Both the position numbers and the translations under genes were made by a program. The notes beneath the pieces were generated by a model. That model did not search any database, had not been told where the DNA came from, and was given only the letters and a program-made list of their open reading frames with translations. From assembly GCA_041476545.1 (NCBI GenBank), contig JBGOTP010000289.1, positions 1 to 6,613 of the forward strand: a stretch of 6,613 nucleotides of DNA, in the 5' to 3' direction. Shown in pieces: positions 1 to 6,069 of the stretch. Every line of letters starts with the position of its first letter. The stretch's first letter is position 1. Source of the DNA: JBGOTP01 sp041476545 (GTDB lineage Bacteria > Acidobacteriota > Vicinamibacteria > Vicinamibacterales > CAVVIG01).

Positions 1-101
1 GTCAACGCGGGACTCAGACTATGCGCGCGGGGGACTGGAGGTTCCTGCATGCGTTCAATCCGATCTGCGGCAATCGCTCCCGACGTGGCCCCTCGCACCG
101 G
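1..101. other. Upstream non-coding stretch, nothing recognised
   Basis: No reading frame here gives a recognisable protein, and I see no RNA gene or clear hairpin. It may hold the tail of a neighbouring intergenic region. The first assignable signal is the -35 box that follows. Confidence 0.4.
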
Positions 102-130
102 TTGACACCACGCGCGGACAGCCCTAGCAT
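102..130 (+). promoter_or_regulatory. Sigma-70-like promoter of the DUF3089 operon
   Basis: A consensus -35 hexamer TTGACA (102-107) is followed, after a 17-base spacer, by TAGCAT (125-130), which matches the -10 consensus at four of six positions including the key first TA and last T. Transcription would start near 136-138, about 16 bases ahead of the GTG start, which leaves room for the ribosome binding site. The hexamers and spacer length are the same as those in front of vapB in this window. The prediction comes from sequence only. Confidence 0.6.
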
Positions 131-143
131 CGCCAGTAGGTAC

Positions 144-149
144 AGGAGG
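144..149 (+). promoter_or_regulatory. Shine-Dalgarno site deciding the GTG start at 154
   Basis: A perfect AGGAGG lies four bases before the GTG at 154-156. The spacing is short but usable, and it favours this non-ATG start, which also places a proper signal peptide at the N terminus. Confidence 0.7.
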
Positions 150-153
150 CATC

Positions 154-1377
154 GTGATCAAGCCGCTTTTCGTCACCGGTCTTCTCGTCGCCGCGCTCAC
201 GCCCGCCGCCACGACTTCGGCACAGTTCACCTCACCGGCAGCGTCGACGACAGCTGCCGCGTCGACTCAGGTCGCGCCAACAGCGCCGGCCGCGCCGAAG
301 AACAACTACGCCGACGACAAGTCCTGGTTGTGCCGCCCGGGCCAGCAGGACACCTGCAGCATCGATCACACGACGACGATTGTGGCCGCCGACGGCAAGC
401 TCGCGCGGGAAACATGGTCTGCGGATCCGAACGCCTCGATCGACTGCTTCTACGTGTACCCGACCGTGTCGACCGACACGACGCCCTACAGCGACATGAA
501 CGCGGATCCCGCGGAAACCAACGTCATCCACCAGCAGTTCGCGCGCTTCGCGTCGAAATGCCGCGTGTACGCGCCGCTCTATCGCCAGGTCACGCTGGCC
601 GCGCTGACCCGAGGACTCGCGCCAGGCAGCACGCCGGTGCCGCTCGATCGCGGCCTCGGCTATGACGATGTGAAGGAGGCGTGGAACTACTACCTGGAGC
701 ACGACAACAAGGGGCGCGGCTTCGTGCTCGTCGGCCACTCGCAAGGGTCGTTCGTGCTGGCGGAACTGATGCGGCAGGAGATCGACGGCAAGCCCGTGCA
801 GTCGCGGCTCGTGTCGGCCATTCTCGCGGGCACGACCATCGGCGTTCCGATAGGCAAAGACGTCGGCGGCAGCTTCCAGAAGATTCCGCTGTGTCACTCA
901 GCCACGCAGATCGGCTGCGTGATCACCTTCGCATCGTTCCGATCGACGGTGCCGCCACCGGCGAACAGTCTCTTCGGCAAGCCTCCGGCGGCCGGCATGG
1001 TGGCCGCGTGCACGAACCCCGCGGCGCTCGCGGGCGGCAGCGGCGATCTCCATAGTTATCTGTCGGCGAACGGCCGCACCATCACGGGAACCACGGCGCC
1101 CAAGCCGTGGGTCGTTCCTGAACAGACCATCGATACGCCATGGGTGAGCGTGCCCGGGCTCCTGACGTCCCGCTGCGCGACAAACGAGAACGCGACGTAC
1201 CTCGAGATCACGGTGCACGGCAATCCCGCCGACCCGCGGACAGACGACATCATCGGCGACATCGGCGCCGCCGCCCGGCCGGCGGCCAACTGGGGCCTGC
1301 ATCTGGTCGACATGAATCTCACCATGGGCAACCTCCTCGACATCGTCGGACAGCAGGCGAAGGCATACGCGAAGTGA
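154..1377 (+). CDS. Exported DUF3089 family alpha/beta-hydrolase-like protein
   Basis: The 407-residue product starts at GTG and begins with a signal peptide (about residues 1-23: basic MIK, a hydrophobic stretch, then a TSA-type cleavage site). An Ala/Thr/Pro-rich linker runs to about residue 48. The rest resembles the DUF3089 family, which has an alpha/beta-hydrolase-like fold. The nucleophile-elbow motif GHSQG is at 194-198 with Ser196 as the likely nucleophile, preceded by the hydrophobic strand GFVLV. A late 'WGLHLVDMN' segment supplies a candidate catalytic His383; the acid is not assigned. Eight cysteines (60, 68, 98, 136, 247, 255, 286, 341) fit disulfide bonds in a periplasmic or secreted protein. 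The substrate is unknown; esterase or lipase-like activity is inferred from the motif alone. The stop overlaps the start of the next gene by four bases (GTGA), so the two are probably co-expressed and translationally coupled. Confidence 0.88.
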   Translation: MIKPLFVTGLLVAALTPAATTSAQFTSPAASTTAAASTQVAPTAPAAPKNNYADDKSWLCRPGQQDTCSIDHTTTIVAADGKLARETWSADPNASIDCFYVYPTVSTDTTPYSDMNADPAETNVIHQQFARFASKCRVYAPLYRQVTLAALTRGLAPGSTPVPLDRGLGYDDVKEAWNYYLEHDNKGRGFVLVGHSQGSFVLAELMRQEIDGKPVQSRLVSAILAGTTIGVPIGKDVGGSFQKIPLCHSATQIGCVITFASFRSTVPPPANSLFGKPPAAGMVAACTNPAALAGGSGDLHSYLSANGRTITGTTAPKPWVVPEQTIDTPWVSVPGLLTSRCATNENATYLEITVHGNPADPRTDDIIGDIGAAARPAANWGLHLVDMNLTMGNLLDIVGQQAKAYAK

Positions 1378-2450
1378 GACATCAAAGTCGTCTCGTATCG
1401 GTGAGCGCCGTCACAGTCGTAGTCGTCGCCGGATCTCTCGCATCGGCGCGTCTCGCCGGGCAGGCTCCCGCAACCAACGCGGCCACTGCGATGAAGAAGC
1501 CTGCCGCCACGAAGCCGTGGACTCCGCCGCGGACGCCCGACGGTCAGCCAGACTTGCAAGGGATATGGCTGAACAACAGTGCGACACCGCTGGAACGGCC
1601 GAAGGCGCTGGAAGGCCGGCTGCTGCTCACCGACGCCGAAGTGACGGAACTGAAGAGACGAGCCGCGCGGATTTTCAGCACCTCTGACAGCGACTTCGCC
1701 GGAGGAGACGCCGTGTACCTGGCTGCTCTGGACAATCCCGACAAATTCAAGGCTCCTGGAGCAACCGGCAACGCACTCGACATGGTCGAACGCGACTTCG
1801 ACAACCGGACCTCGCTCATCGTGGATCCGCCAGACGGGAAGATTCCGTTCACGCCTGAAGGCCAACGGAGACAAGCCGCCATGGCGGCCATGAGGGCGCG
1901 GCCCGCGCCGACCGGTCCGGAGGACCTGCCGAATGATCTGCGTTGCATCACATTCGGTGTCCCCAGGCTGGGCGGGAATGCCGCCAGCGCGAACAGCTAC
2001 TACCAGATCCTGCAGACGCACCAATACGTCGTGCTGTTCGGAGAAGTCATCCACGACGCGCGCGTGATTCCGATCGATGGCGGGCCGCACCTGCCGTCCA
2101 GTGTCCGCCAGTGGCACGGGGACTCGCGCGGGCGATGGGACGGAAATACGCTGGTTGTGGATACGACCAACTTCTCGCCCGAAAGCTACTTCCAGGGATC
2201 GCGCGAGAACCTGCATCTGGTTGAACGCTTCACACGCGTCGCTCCGGACCGGATCGACTACCAAATCACCGTCAGCGATCCGACCACGTGGACGCAGCCG
2301 TGGACGTCGGTGGTTCGGCTGAAGTCGACTCGCGATCAGATGTTCGAATACGCCTGCCACGAGGGGAACTACACAACCATGACGGGCATGCTTCGAGGGG
2401 CCCGCGCCGACGAAAAGGCGCCAGGAGCCGCGAGCGGCGGACGACGCTGA
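1374..2450 (+). CDS. Exported protein of an uncharacterised family expanded in Acidobacteriota
   Basis: I place the start at GTG 1374, inside the stop of the preceding gene (GTGA overlap), with AAGG at 1360-1363 as a modest ribosome binding site. The 358-residue product then opens with basic residues (RHQSR) and a hydrophobic segment to about residue 25, which reads as a signal peptide. A second in-frame GTG at 1401 is possible but would drop the basic residues. Landmarks are PRTPDGQPDLQGIW (52-65), 'LIVDPPDGKIPFTPEGQ' (148-164), CITFGVPR (191-198), 'SYYQILQTHQYVVLFGE' (208-224), 'WHGDSRGRWDGNTLVVDT' (247-264) and ACHEGNY (327-333). I recognise this as a widespread, many-copy family in acidobacterial and related genomes, without a known activity. 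The conserved His/Glu/Asp-rich WHGD and HEGNY motifs could form a ligand or metal site, but that is inference. The gene ends 28 bases from the convergent yaeQ. Confidence 0.85.
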   Translation: MRHQSRLVSVSAVTVVVVAGSLASARLAGQAPATNAATAMKKPAATKPWTPPRTPDGQPDLQGIWLNNSATPLERPKALEGRLLLTDAEVTELKRRAARIFSTSDSDFAGGDAVYLAALDNPDKFKAPGATGNALDMVERDFDNRTSLIVDPPDGKIPFTPEGQRRQAAMAAMRARPAPTGPEDLPNDLRCITFGVPRLGGNAASANSYYQILQTHQYVVLFGEVIHDARVIPIDGGPHLPSSVRQWHGDSRGRWDGNTLVVDTTNFSPESYFQGSRENLHLVERFTRVAPDRIDYQITVSDPTTWTQPWTSVVRLKSTRDQMFEYACHEGNYTTMTGMLRGARADEKAPGAASGGRR

Positions 2451-2478
2451 CCTGAGGCCGATCTGAGGGCAATCTTCG

Positions 2479-3015
2479 CTACAGCGGGTGCCGCGTCACT
2501 TTGCCGATCAGTGTGTCGGATTCAATCGACAGATACAGCTCGCGATCGTTGATCGACAAGCTGAATGCCATGCGGCGTTCAAGTCGATCGGCGAGCGCGC
2601 CAATGAAACCCCGATCGACGGCCCACAGTTCCACGGCCTCCGCGCGATGAATGCGTTCGCCGGCAAGCCGGCCGACGAGCTGCACGGGATCCTTGTGCGT
2701 GTACACCGCCACGCGTGGCGAGGATTTTGACGCCTTGTGCAACCTGGCCGCGTCGGGATTTCCGATCTCAATCCACGAACGAACCGCGCCGGTCAGATCG
2801 CGAACCGAGATCGCGGGTTCATCCGGATCCGACAGTCCCTTCGAGAACTCGATGCCGTCGGTAAACTCCATGGCGTAGGCGAGCACCCGCGTGAGCAGAT
2901 ACTCTTCAGATTCTGAAGGATGACACGCGACCCGAAGGGCCAGCGACTCGTAGACACCGCGGTCCGAGTCGGAGAGATCGATATCGAAGTTGTAGATCGT
3001 CGCGGTGAGGGCCAC
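2479..3015 (-). CDS. yaeQ: YaeQ family protein
   Basis: The 178-residue product is a close structural match to YaeQ (the E. coli protein has 181 residues). The N terminus reads 'MALTATIYNFDIDLSDSDRG' if translation starts at the GTG whose first base is 3015. The frame stays open upstream, adding 11 residues, but the YaeQ family begins at MAL(K/T)ATIY, so I prefer 3015. Family landmarks are HPSESEEYLLTRVLAYA (32-48), the DEP (65-67) of 'GLSDPDEPA', WIEIGNPDAARLHKAS (81-96) and AVYTH (103-107). YaeQ structures belong to the PD-(D/E)XK nuclease-like superfamily; Asp65/Glu66, Glu83 and Lys94 are candidate active-site residues. The biological role is unsettled; E. coli YaeQ was first described as suppressing loss of the RfaH antiterminator. 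It is the last gene of the leftward cluster, 7 bases after the methyltransferase stop, with AAGGGG at 3027-3032 as a possible ribosome binding site. Confidence 0.9.
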   Translation of the reverse strand: MALTATIYNFDIDLSDSDRGVYESLALRVACHPSESEEYLLTRVLAYAMEFTDGIEFSKGLSDPDEPAISVRDLTGAVRSWIEIGNPDAARLHKASKSSPRVAVYTHKDPVQLVGRLAGERIHRAEAVELWAVDRGFIGALADRLERRMAFSLSINDRELYLSIESDTLIGKVTRHPL

Positions 3016-3022
3016 GGGGCGC

Positions 3023-3817
3023 CTAGCCCCTTGTCTTTCGCGCGACAAAGAGCAGTTCGCCCGGATACTTCGACCCGTACGGGCTCTTGTCGTAGTCGGC
3101 GTAGAGATGCACGACCTCGAATCCGGCGCGCGCCAGCAAGTGCTCCGCTTCGAATCGGAACAGATACCTGAACGGAAACGCGTGAACCAGCCGTTCCGTG
3201 CGCCCGTCTGGATGCGTAATGTCGTAGATCAACTCGACGTCGTTCACCTGTCTGGCTCGATCGCAGGCAACCCTCTTGTGACGACGAATCACCCGGCGTC
3301 CGTCGGGCATTTCGAATTCCGGTTCCTCGCGGAACTCCTCGCCAATGGGGTCGTTGGCGAGCGCATCGATCGACGGATTGAAAAGATCGAGAATCAGTGC
3401 GCCGCCTTCCACGAGATGCCGACGGATGCTCGTTAGGCAGGCCAATTGCTCGTTCACCGTCATCAGGTGCTGAAACGGGCGGAACGGAATCGTTGTCAGT
3501 GTGAATGTTCTTCCGAGATCAAAGTCGCGCATGTCGGCCTGGACGAGCTCGGTCCTCCCCTGCACCTCGCCCGGTTCCGCGAGCAGCCGTTCCCGGCAGA
3601 TGGCCAGCATGTGCGGCGAGAAGTCGAGTCCGACGATCTCGATGCCGGCCCTGGCGGTGGGAATCAGGACACGGCCCGTCCCGCAGCCGGCCTCCAGAAC
3701 GGGGCTTCCCGCCTCCCTCGCGGCGTTGACGAAGAACGCCACGTCGGACCGTTCGCGGTACGGCACGACGTGGTCGTAGAGATCGGCAACGAAGGCATAC
3801 GTATCGTAGCCGCTCAT
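3023..3817 (-). CDS. Class I SAM-dependent methyltransferase
   Basis: The 264-residue cytoplasmic enzyme has a Rossmann-type methyltransferase domain. Motif I (SAM binding) is VLEAGCGTGR (40-49), the acidic end of strand 2 is GLDFS with Asp65, the adenine-contacting acidic loop is QADMRDF (93-99), and motif IV is replaced by TIPFRPFQHL (109-118). That last segment, together with ILDLFNPS (142-149), is typical of small-molecule or unspecified class I methyltransferases rather than rRNA or DNA enzymes. The C-terminal half (about 165-264) forms a beta-rich region ending in 'GELLFVARK'. The start is secure: an in-frame TAG lies immediately before the ATG. No clear Shine-Dalgarno site is seen, so translation may depend on readthrough from the DUF1326 gene ending 15 bases upstream. 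The substrate cannot be told from the sequence. Confidence 0.9.
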   Translation of the reverse strand: MSGYDTYAFVADLYDHVVPYRERSDVAFFVNAAREAGSPVLEAGCGTGRVLIPTARAGIEIVGLDFSPHMLAICRERLLAEPGEVQGRTELVQADMRDFDLGRTFTLTTIPFRPFQHLMTVNEQLACLTSIRRHLVEGGALILDLFNPSIDALANDPIGEEFREEPEFEMPDGRRVIRRHKRVACDRARQVNDVELIYDITHPDGRTERLVHAFPFRYLFRFEAEHLLARAGFEVVHLYADYDKSPYGSKYPGELLFVARKTRG

Positions 3818-3832
3818 CTACACGGGCGGGAT

Positions 3833-4465
3833 CTAGCTGTTACTCCAGTTCACGGCCGCGAACTGCGCGTAGGTGTTCTGATTGTCGATGGTCTTGTCGC
3901 CGAACGTCGCGCGGTTCATCACGCAGTTGCCCATCTCGGCTTCCTTGTATTCAAAGCCGTCCGGCAGCTGGATGCGCGCGCGATGCTCCGCGCCGGTCAT
4001 CGGATTCTTGATGGGCTCGGCGCGAAATTCGCCCAGCCCCGGCACGTTCAGACGCGCGACACGCTTCTCGCGATCGGTCTGAAACTCAATCGGCACATAG
4101 ATCGGATCAAGCGCCTTCGACACCACCGACGCGAAAATCTCGAAGAACGCGCCGCCTTCCTTGCCGCTCGTGATGGCGAGCAATGCGGCACGCTGTTCAG
4201 GCGTGGCCTTCGCGTCGATGGCCAGTTGCACGACGCCGTTGCCTTCGTGAATGGGGCCCGGCCACCAATACGCGACGGCGAACGTCACGCCGCCGAGCGG
4301 CGTCTTGCCGAAATGGCCTTCGCGAATTCGCGCGGCGACCAGCGCCTCGCAGCGTCCCGTCGTCGGAAGCGCGTTGAACTGACACGGGCAGCCCCAGGCG
4401 CAATTGCAGGTGGCGACTTCGTCGGCCGCGATCTGCCAGGGTGTCTTGGTCGCTGTTGCAGGCAT
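3833..4465 (-). CDS. DUF1326 domain protein with CxCxxxCxC cysteine cluster
   Basis: The 210-residue product starts at ATG 4465, preceded four bases upstream by a perfect AGGAGG. The frame is open for a further 65 codons upstream, but that part overlaps the HAD gene and has no protein-like composition. The N terminus carries CNCAWGCPC (Cys20, 22, 26, 28), followed by QFNALPTTGRC with Cys39, the hallmark of DUF1326. The body is largely predicted beta/alpha with 'GGVTFAVAYWWPGPIHEGNG' (58-77) and ends in 'YAQFAAVNWSNS', also typical of the family. No signal peptide or membrane segment is seen. The five clustered cysteines suggest metal binding or thiol chemistry, but the function of DUF1326 is not established. 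In many genomes it sits beside a DUF2182 membrane protein; none is present here. Confidence 0.9.
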   Translation of the reverse strand: MPATATKTPWQIAADEVATCNCAWGCPCQFNALPTTGRCEALVAARIREGHFGKTPLGGVTFAVAYWWPGPIHEGNGVVQLAIDAKATPEQRAALLAITSGKEGGAFFEIFASVVSKALDPIYVPIEFQTDREKRVARLNVPGLGEFRAEPIKNPMTGAEHRARIQLPDGFEYKEAEMGNCVMNRATFGDKTIDNQNTYAQFAAVNWSNS

Positions 4466-4469
4466 GCAT

Positions 4470-4475
4470 CCTCCT
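4470..4475 (-). promoter_or_regulatory. Strong Shine-Dalgarno site deciding the DUF1326 start
   Basis: The minus strand reads AGGAGG here, four bases before the ATG at 4465-4463. It lies in the 23-base gap after the HAD stop codon, and it supports the short 210-residue protein over the long upstream-extended frame. Confidence 0.75.
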
Positions 4476-4488
4476 GAAAAACGTGATT

Positions 4489-5211
4489 CTACGCTGTGCC
4501 CTGGAGTTGACGCAATTCCGAGAGCGTTCGCACGATGCGATCGGGGCGGATGGCGCTCGTGTCCGGCACGCCTCTTCCACGGACATCCACCCACACCGCG
4601 AACATACCCAGGCGTTGTGGCGGCGCCACGTCCCACTCGAGGTTGTCGCCCACCATCCACGCGTCCGACGGTTCGACGTCGAATTCGCCGAGCGCGCGCT
4701 CGAACACCCGCGCGTCCGGCTTGCCGAATCCCAGTTCGCCTTCGATCAGGATCAGGTCGAACAGATCGCCCAGATCGAACCGGTCAATCTTCGCCCGCTG
4801 ACCGGTCGCGCCTCCGTTCGTCAGGAGCGCCAGGCGGCAACCCGACTGACGAAACCAGCGGATCGTATCGATCGCGTCGGGAAACGGCTCCATGCGCCTC
4901 TCGCGGTGATCGCTGTACGCGTCGCCCACACGATCCGCGAGCGCCGCGTCATCAAGACCCATGGCCGCGAGCGACAGCCGAACAATCTCGCGCCGCGCCG
5001 CGCCCAGGTCAAGACGTCCCGCTCGATGGCGATCGGCATCGCCCCAGTACCAGTCGCGCACGCTGAAGATCGTCTCGATCAGCCTGGCATGGTCGACACC
5101 GGCCTGTTGGACACTGCCGTCGGCGCAGGCATGGATCCAGCAGTCGTCGGCGTGTCCCGAATCGTTGAGGATCGTGTCGTCGAGGTCGAGAAGCAGGGCT
5201 TTGGGCAGCAC
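4489..5211 (-). CDS. HAD superfamily hydrolase, subfamily IA (phosphatase-like)
   Basis: The 240-residue product has all four haloacid dehalogenase motifs. Motif I is DLDDT (9-13), with Asp9 as the phosphoryl-accepting nucleophile and Asp11 as acid/base. Motif II is LLTNG (129-133) with Thr131. Motif III is Lys164 in ELGFGKPD. Motif IV is GDNLEWD (188-194) with Asp189 and Asp194 for magnesium. An alpha-helical cap fills about residues 17-105, as in subfamily IA enzymes such as phosphoglycolate phosphatase, YjjG nucleotidase and N-acylneuraminate-9-phosphatase. The motifs predict a magnesium-dependent phosphatase; the substrate is not assigned. The start is GTG: an in-frame TAA lies seven codons upstream and no ATG or better start intervenes. 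It is the first gene of the leftward cluster and diverges from vapB across 113 bases. Confidence 0.9.
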   Translation of the reverse strand: MLPKALLLDLDDTILNDSGHADDCWIHACADGSVQQAGVDHARLIETIFSVRDWYWGDADRHRAGRLDLGAARREIVRLSLAAMGLDDAALADRVGDAYSDHRERRMEPFPDAIDTIRWFRQSGCRLALLTNGGATGQRAKIDRFDLGDLFDLILIEGELGFGKPDARVFERALGEFDVEPSDAWMVGDNLEWDVAPPQRLGMFAVWVDVRGRGVPDTSAIRPDRIVRTLSELRQLQGTA

Positions 5212-5286
5212 GATGGCTCGCTCAAGAGTTTACCGCGGGGAATCGCCGGATCGGCGCCAGGCAGATCGCTCCGCGTTGTGGCCCAT
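5212..5286. other. Proximal part of the divergent HAD/vapB intergenic region
   Basis: This stretch must contain the 5' leader of the leftward HAD cluster, yet I find no good -35/-10 pair for that strand. The palindrome in front of vapB gives a TTGACA on the minus strand too (5303 to 5298), but the hexamer 17 bases on (CACAAC) is a poor -10. A lone TAAACT lies close to the HAD GTG but lacks a -35 box. Confidence 0.4.
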
Positions 5287-5303
5287 TTGACATCTGATGT
5301 CAA
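5287..5303. promoter_or_regulatory. Perfect palindrome, likely VapBC operator
   Basis: TTGACATCTGATGTCAA is a perfect inverted repeat with 8-base arms around one central base. It covers the -35 box of vapB. VapB antitoxins of the ribbon-helix-helix type bind inverted repeats in their own promoters, and VapC strengthens this, so autorepression is the natural reading. Further CATC half-site cores occur at 5313-5316 (within the -10 region) and 5321-5324. Confidence 0.65.
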
Positions 5304-5315
5304 TACACATAGCAT
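5287..5315 (+). promoter_or_regulatory. vapBC promoter, probably giving a near-leaderless mRNA
   Basis: TTGACA (5287-5292) and TAGCAT (5310-5315) are separated by exactly 17 bases, the same arrangement as the promoter at 102-130. A start site six to nine bases after the -10 box falls at 5321-5324, directly before the vapB ATG at 5325. No Shine-Dalgarno site exists in the bases before the ATG, which fits a leaderless or near-leaderless transcript. Confidence 0.65.
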
Positions 5316-5324
5316 CAACGCATC

Positions 5325-5591
5325 ATGAGGACCACGCTCGACCTTGACGGCCCGTTACTGCGCGAGCTGAAGAAGATCCAGAAAACGGAAGGAAAATCTC
5401 TGGGCCGCGTCGCGTCGGATCTGATCGCGCAGGCGCTCGGGGCCCGAAGAGACGCGCCACGCACGCCACGCGAGGTGACGTGGACGACGCGCCCGATGGA
5501 CGCGCGCGTGGATCTCTCCGATAAGGAAGCCGTGCGGACAGCGATGGAGGGGGCCAATACGGGCGTTGTCTCCAGACGCCGCGCGCGATGA
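5325..5591 (+). CDS. vapB: VapB-type ribbon-helix-helix antitoxin
   Basis: The 88-residue product starts with a ribbon-helix-helix DNA-binding domain. The beta strand is RTTLDLD (2-8), helix A spans about 9-21, and helix B begins near Gly23-Lys24-Ser25 and runs to about 39. The C-terminal part (about 50-80), with VDLSDKEAV (62-70), is the segment that in this family wraps around and blocks the toxin. The very basic last residues (RRRAR) end at the TGA, which overlaps the toxin ATG (ATGA). The role is to neutralise the VapC nuclease and repress the operon, probably through the palindrome over the -35 box. Symbol use is at family level. Confidence 0.85.
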   Translation: MRTTLDLDGPLLRELKKIQKTEGKSLGRVASDLIAQALGARRDAPRTPREVTWTTRPMDARVDLSDKEAVRTAMEGANTGVVSRRRAR

Positions 5592-6022
5592 GCTTCTCGA
5601 TGGACGTCAATATCCTGCTCTACGCCTCCGACGCGTCGAGCCCTTTCTCCGGCCGCGCCCGGGAATTTCTCTCCGAGCGGTCGTCGGCGACAGACGTGTT
5701 CTACCTGACGTGGCCCACGATCATGGGCTACCTGCGCATGGCGACCCATCCCGCGATCTTTTCTCGACCCCTGTCACCGGACGAGGCGGCGGGAAACATC
5801 GCCGGCCTGCTGGGACTGCCGCATGTGCGTACGTTGAGCGAAGAGGACGGCTTCTGGGGGATCTACACGGAGGTCGGCGCGCTATTTCCCCTGCGGGGGA
5901 ACGCCGTACCCGATGCGCACATCGCGTCGCTGCTGCGGCAACACGGCGTGACGACGTTCTACAGCAATGACGCCGATTTCCGGCGATTCTCTTTTCTGAA
6001 GGTCGTCAATCCCTTCACGTGA
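5588..6022 (+). CDS. vapC: VapC-type PIN-domain toxin ribonuclease
   Basis: The 144-residue product is a single PIN domain. The first acidic residue is Asp6 in MDVNILLYA. Next come TWPTIMGYLRMATHPAIF (41-58), then 'NAVPDAHIASLL' (105-116) with Asp109, and YSNDADFRRF (125-134) with Asp128 and Asp130. It ends in the typical 'LKVVNPF'. Members of this VapC branch are magnesium-dependent endoribonucleases acting on structured RNA such as tRNA or rRNA; the target here is unknown. The Glu that many PIN enzymes carry in the second helix is not seen at the expected place (TWPTIMGYLR), a feature I believe is shared by this sub-branch. No ribosome binding site precedes the ATG, so translation is probably coupled to vapB through the ATGA overlap. 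An internal ATG at 5600 (Met5) is a possible alternative start. Confidence 0.88.
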   Translation: MSFSMDVNILLYASDASSPFSGRAREFLSERSSATDVFYLTWPTIMGYLRMATHPAIFSRPLSPDEAAGNIAGLLGLPHVRTLSEEDGFWGIYTEVGALFPLRGNAVPDAHIASLLRQHGVTTFYSNDADFRRFSFLKVVNPFT

Positions 6023-6069
6023 CGCTCGGCGCGGTGACCCAGCTGTCGCTGAGCGGAATTCGTCCATGA

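Noticed and set aside
1056..2360. A 434-codon open frame antisense to the two exported-protein genes
   Set aside because: The translation is Arg/Gly/His-rich with no family resemblance, while the plus strand shows conserved motifs. It is a GC-rich codon-usage shadow.
2451..2478. Possible bidirectional terminator between the convergent stops
   Set aside because: The 28 bases show no stable inverted repeat or T-run; CTGAGG occurs twice directly but does not form a hairpin.
3016..3048. Longer YaeQ start 11 residues upstream
   Set aside because: It would overlap the methyltransferase end, and the extra residues are not part of the YaeQ family, which starts at MAL(K/T)ATIY.
3446..4477. A 343-codon plus-strand open frame opposite the methyltransferase and DUF1326 genes
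   Set aside because: It spans two genes and their gap on the other strand, both of which have clear family motifs. Its own product has no recognisable domain.
4466..4660. N-terminal extension of the DUF1326 protein by 65 residues
   Set aside because: It overlaps the HAD coding region, has an Arg/Gly-rich random composition, and a perfect AGGAGG precedes the internal ATG at 4465.
4441..5328. A 295-codon plus-strand open frame opposite the HAD gene
   Set aside because: The HAD motifs on the minus strand are complete and correctly ordered. This frame is their mirror image and runs into the vapB promoter.
6023..6055. CGCTC...GAGCG inverted repeat after vapC as a terminator
   Set aside because: The stem is five pairs with a 23-base loop and no T-run, too weak to call.
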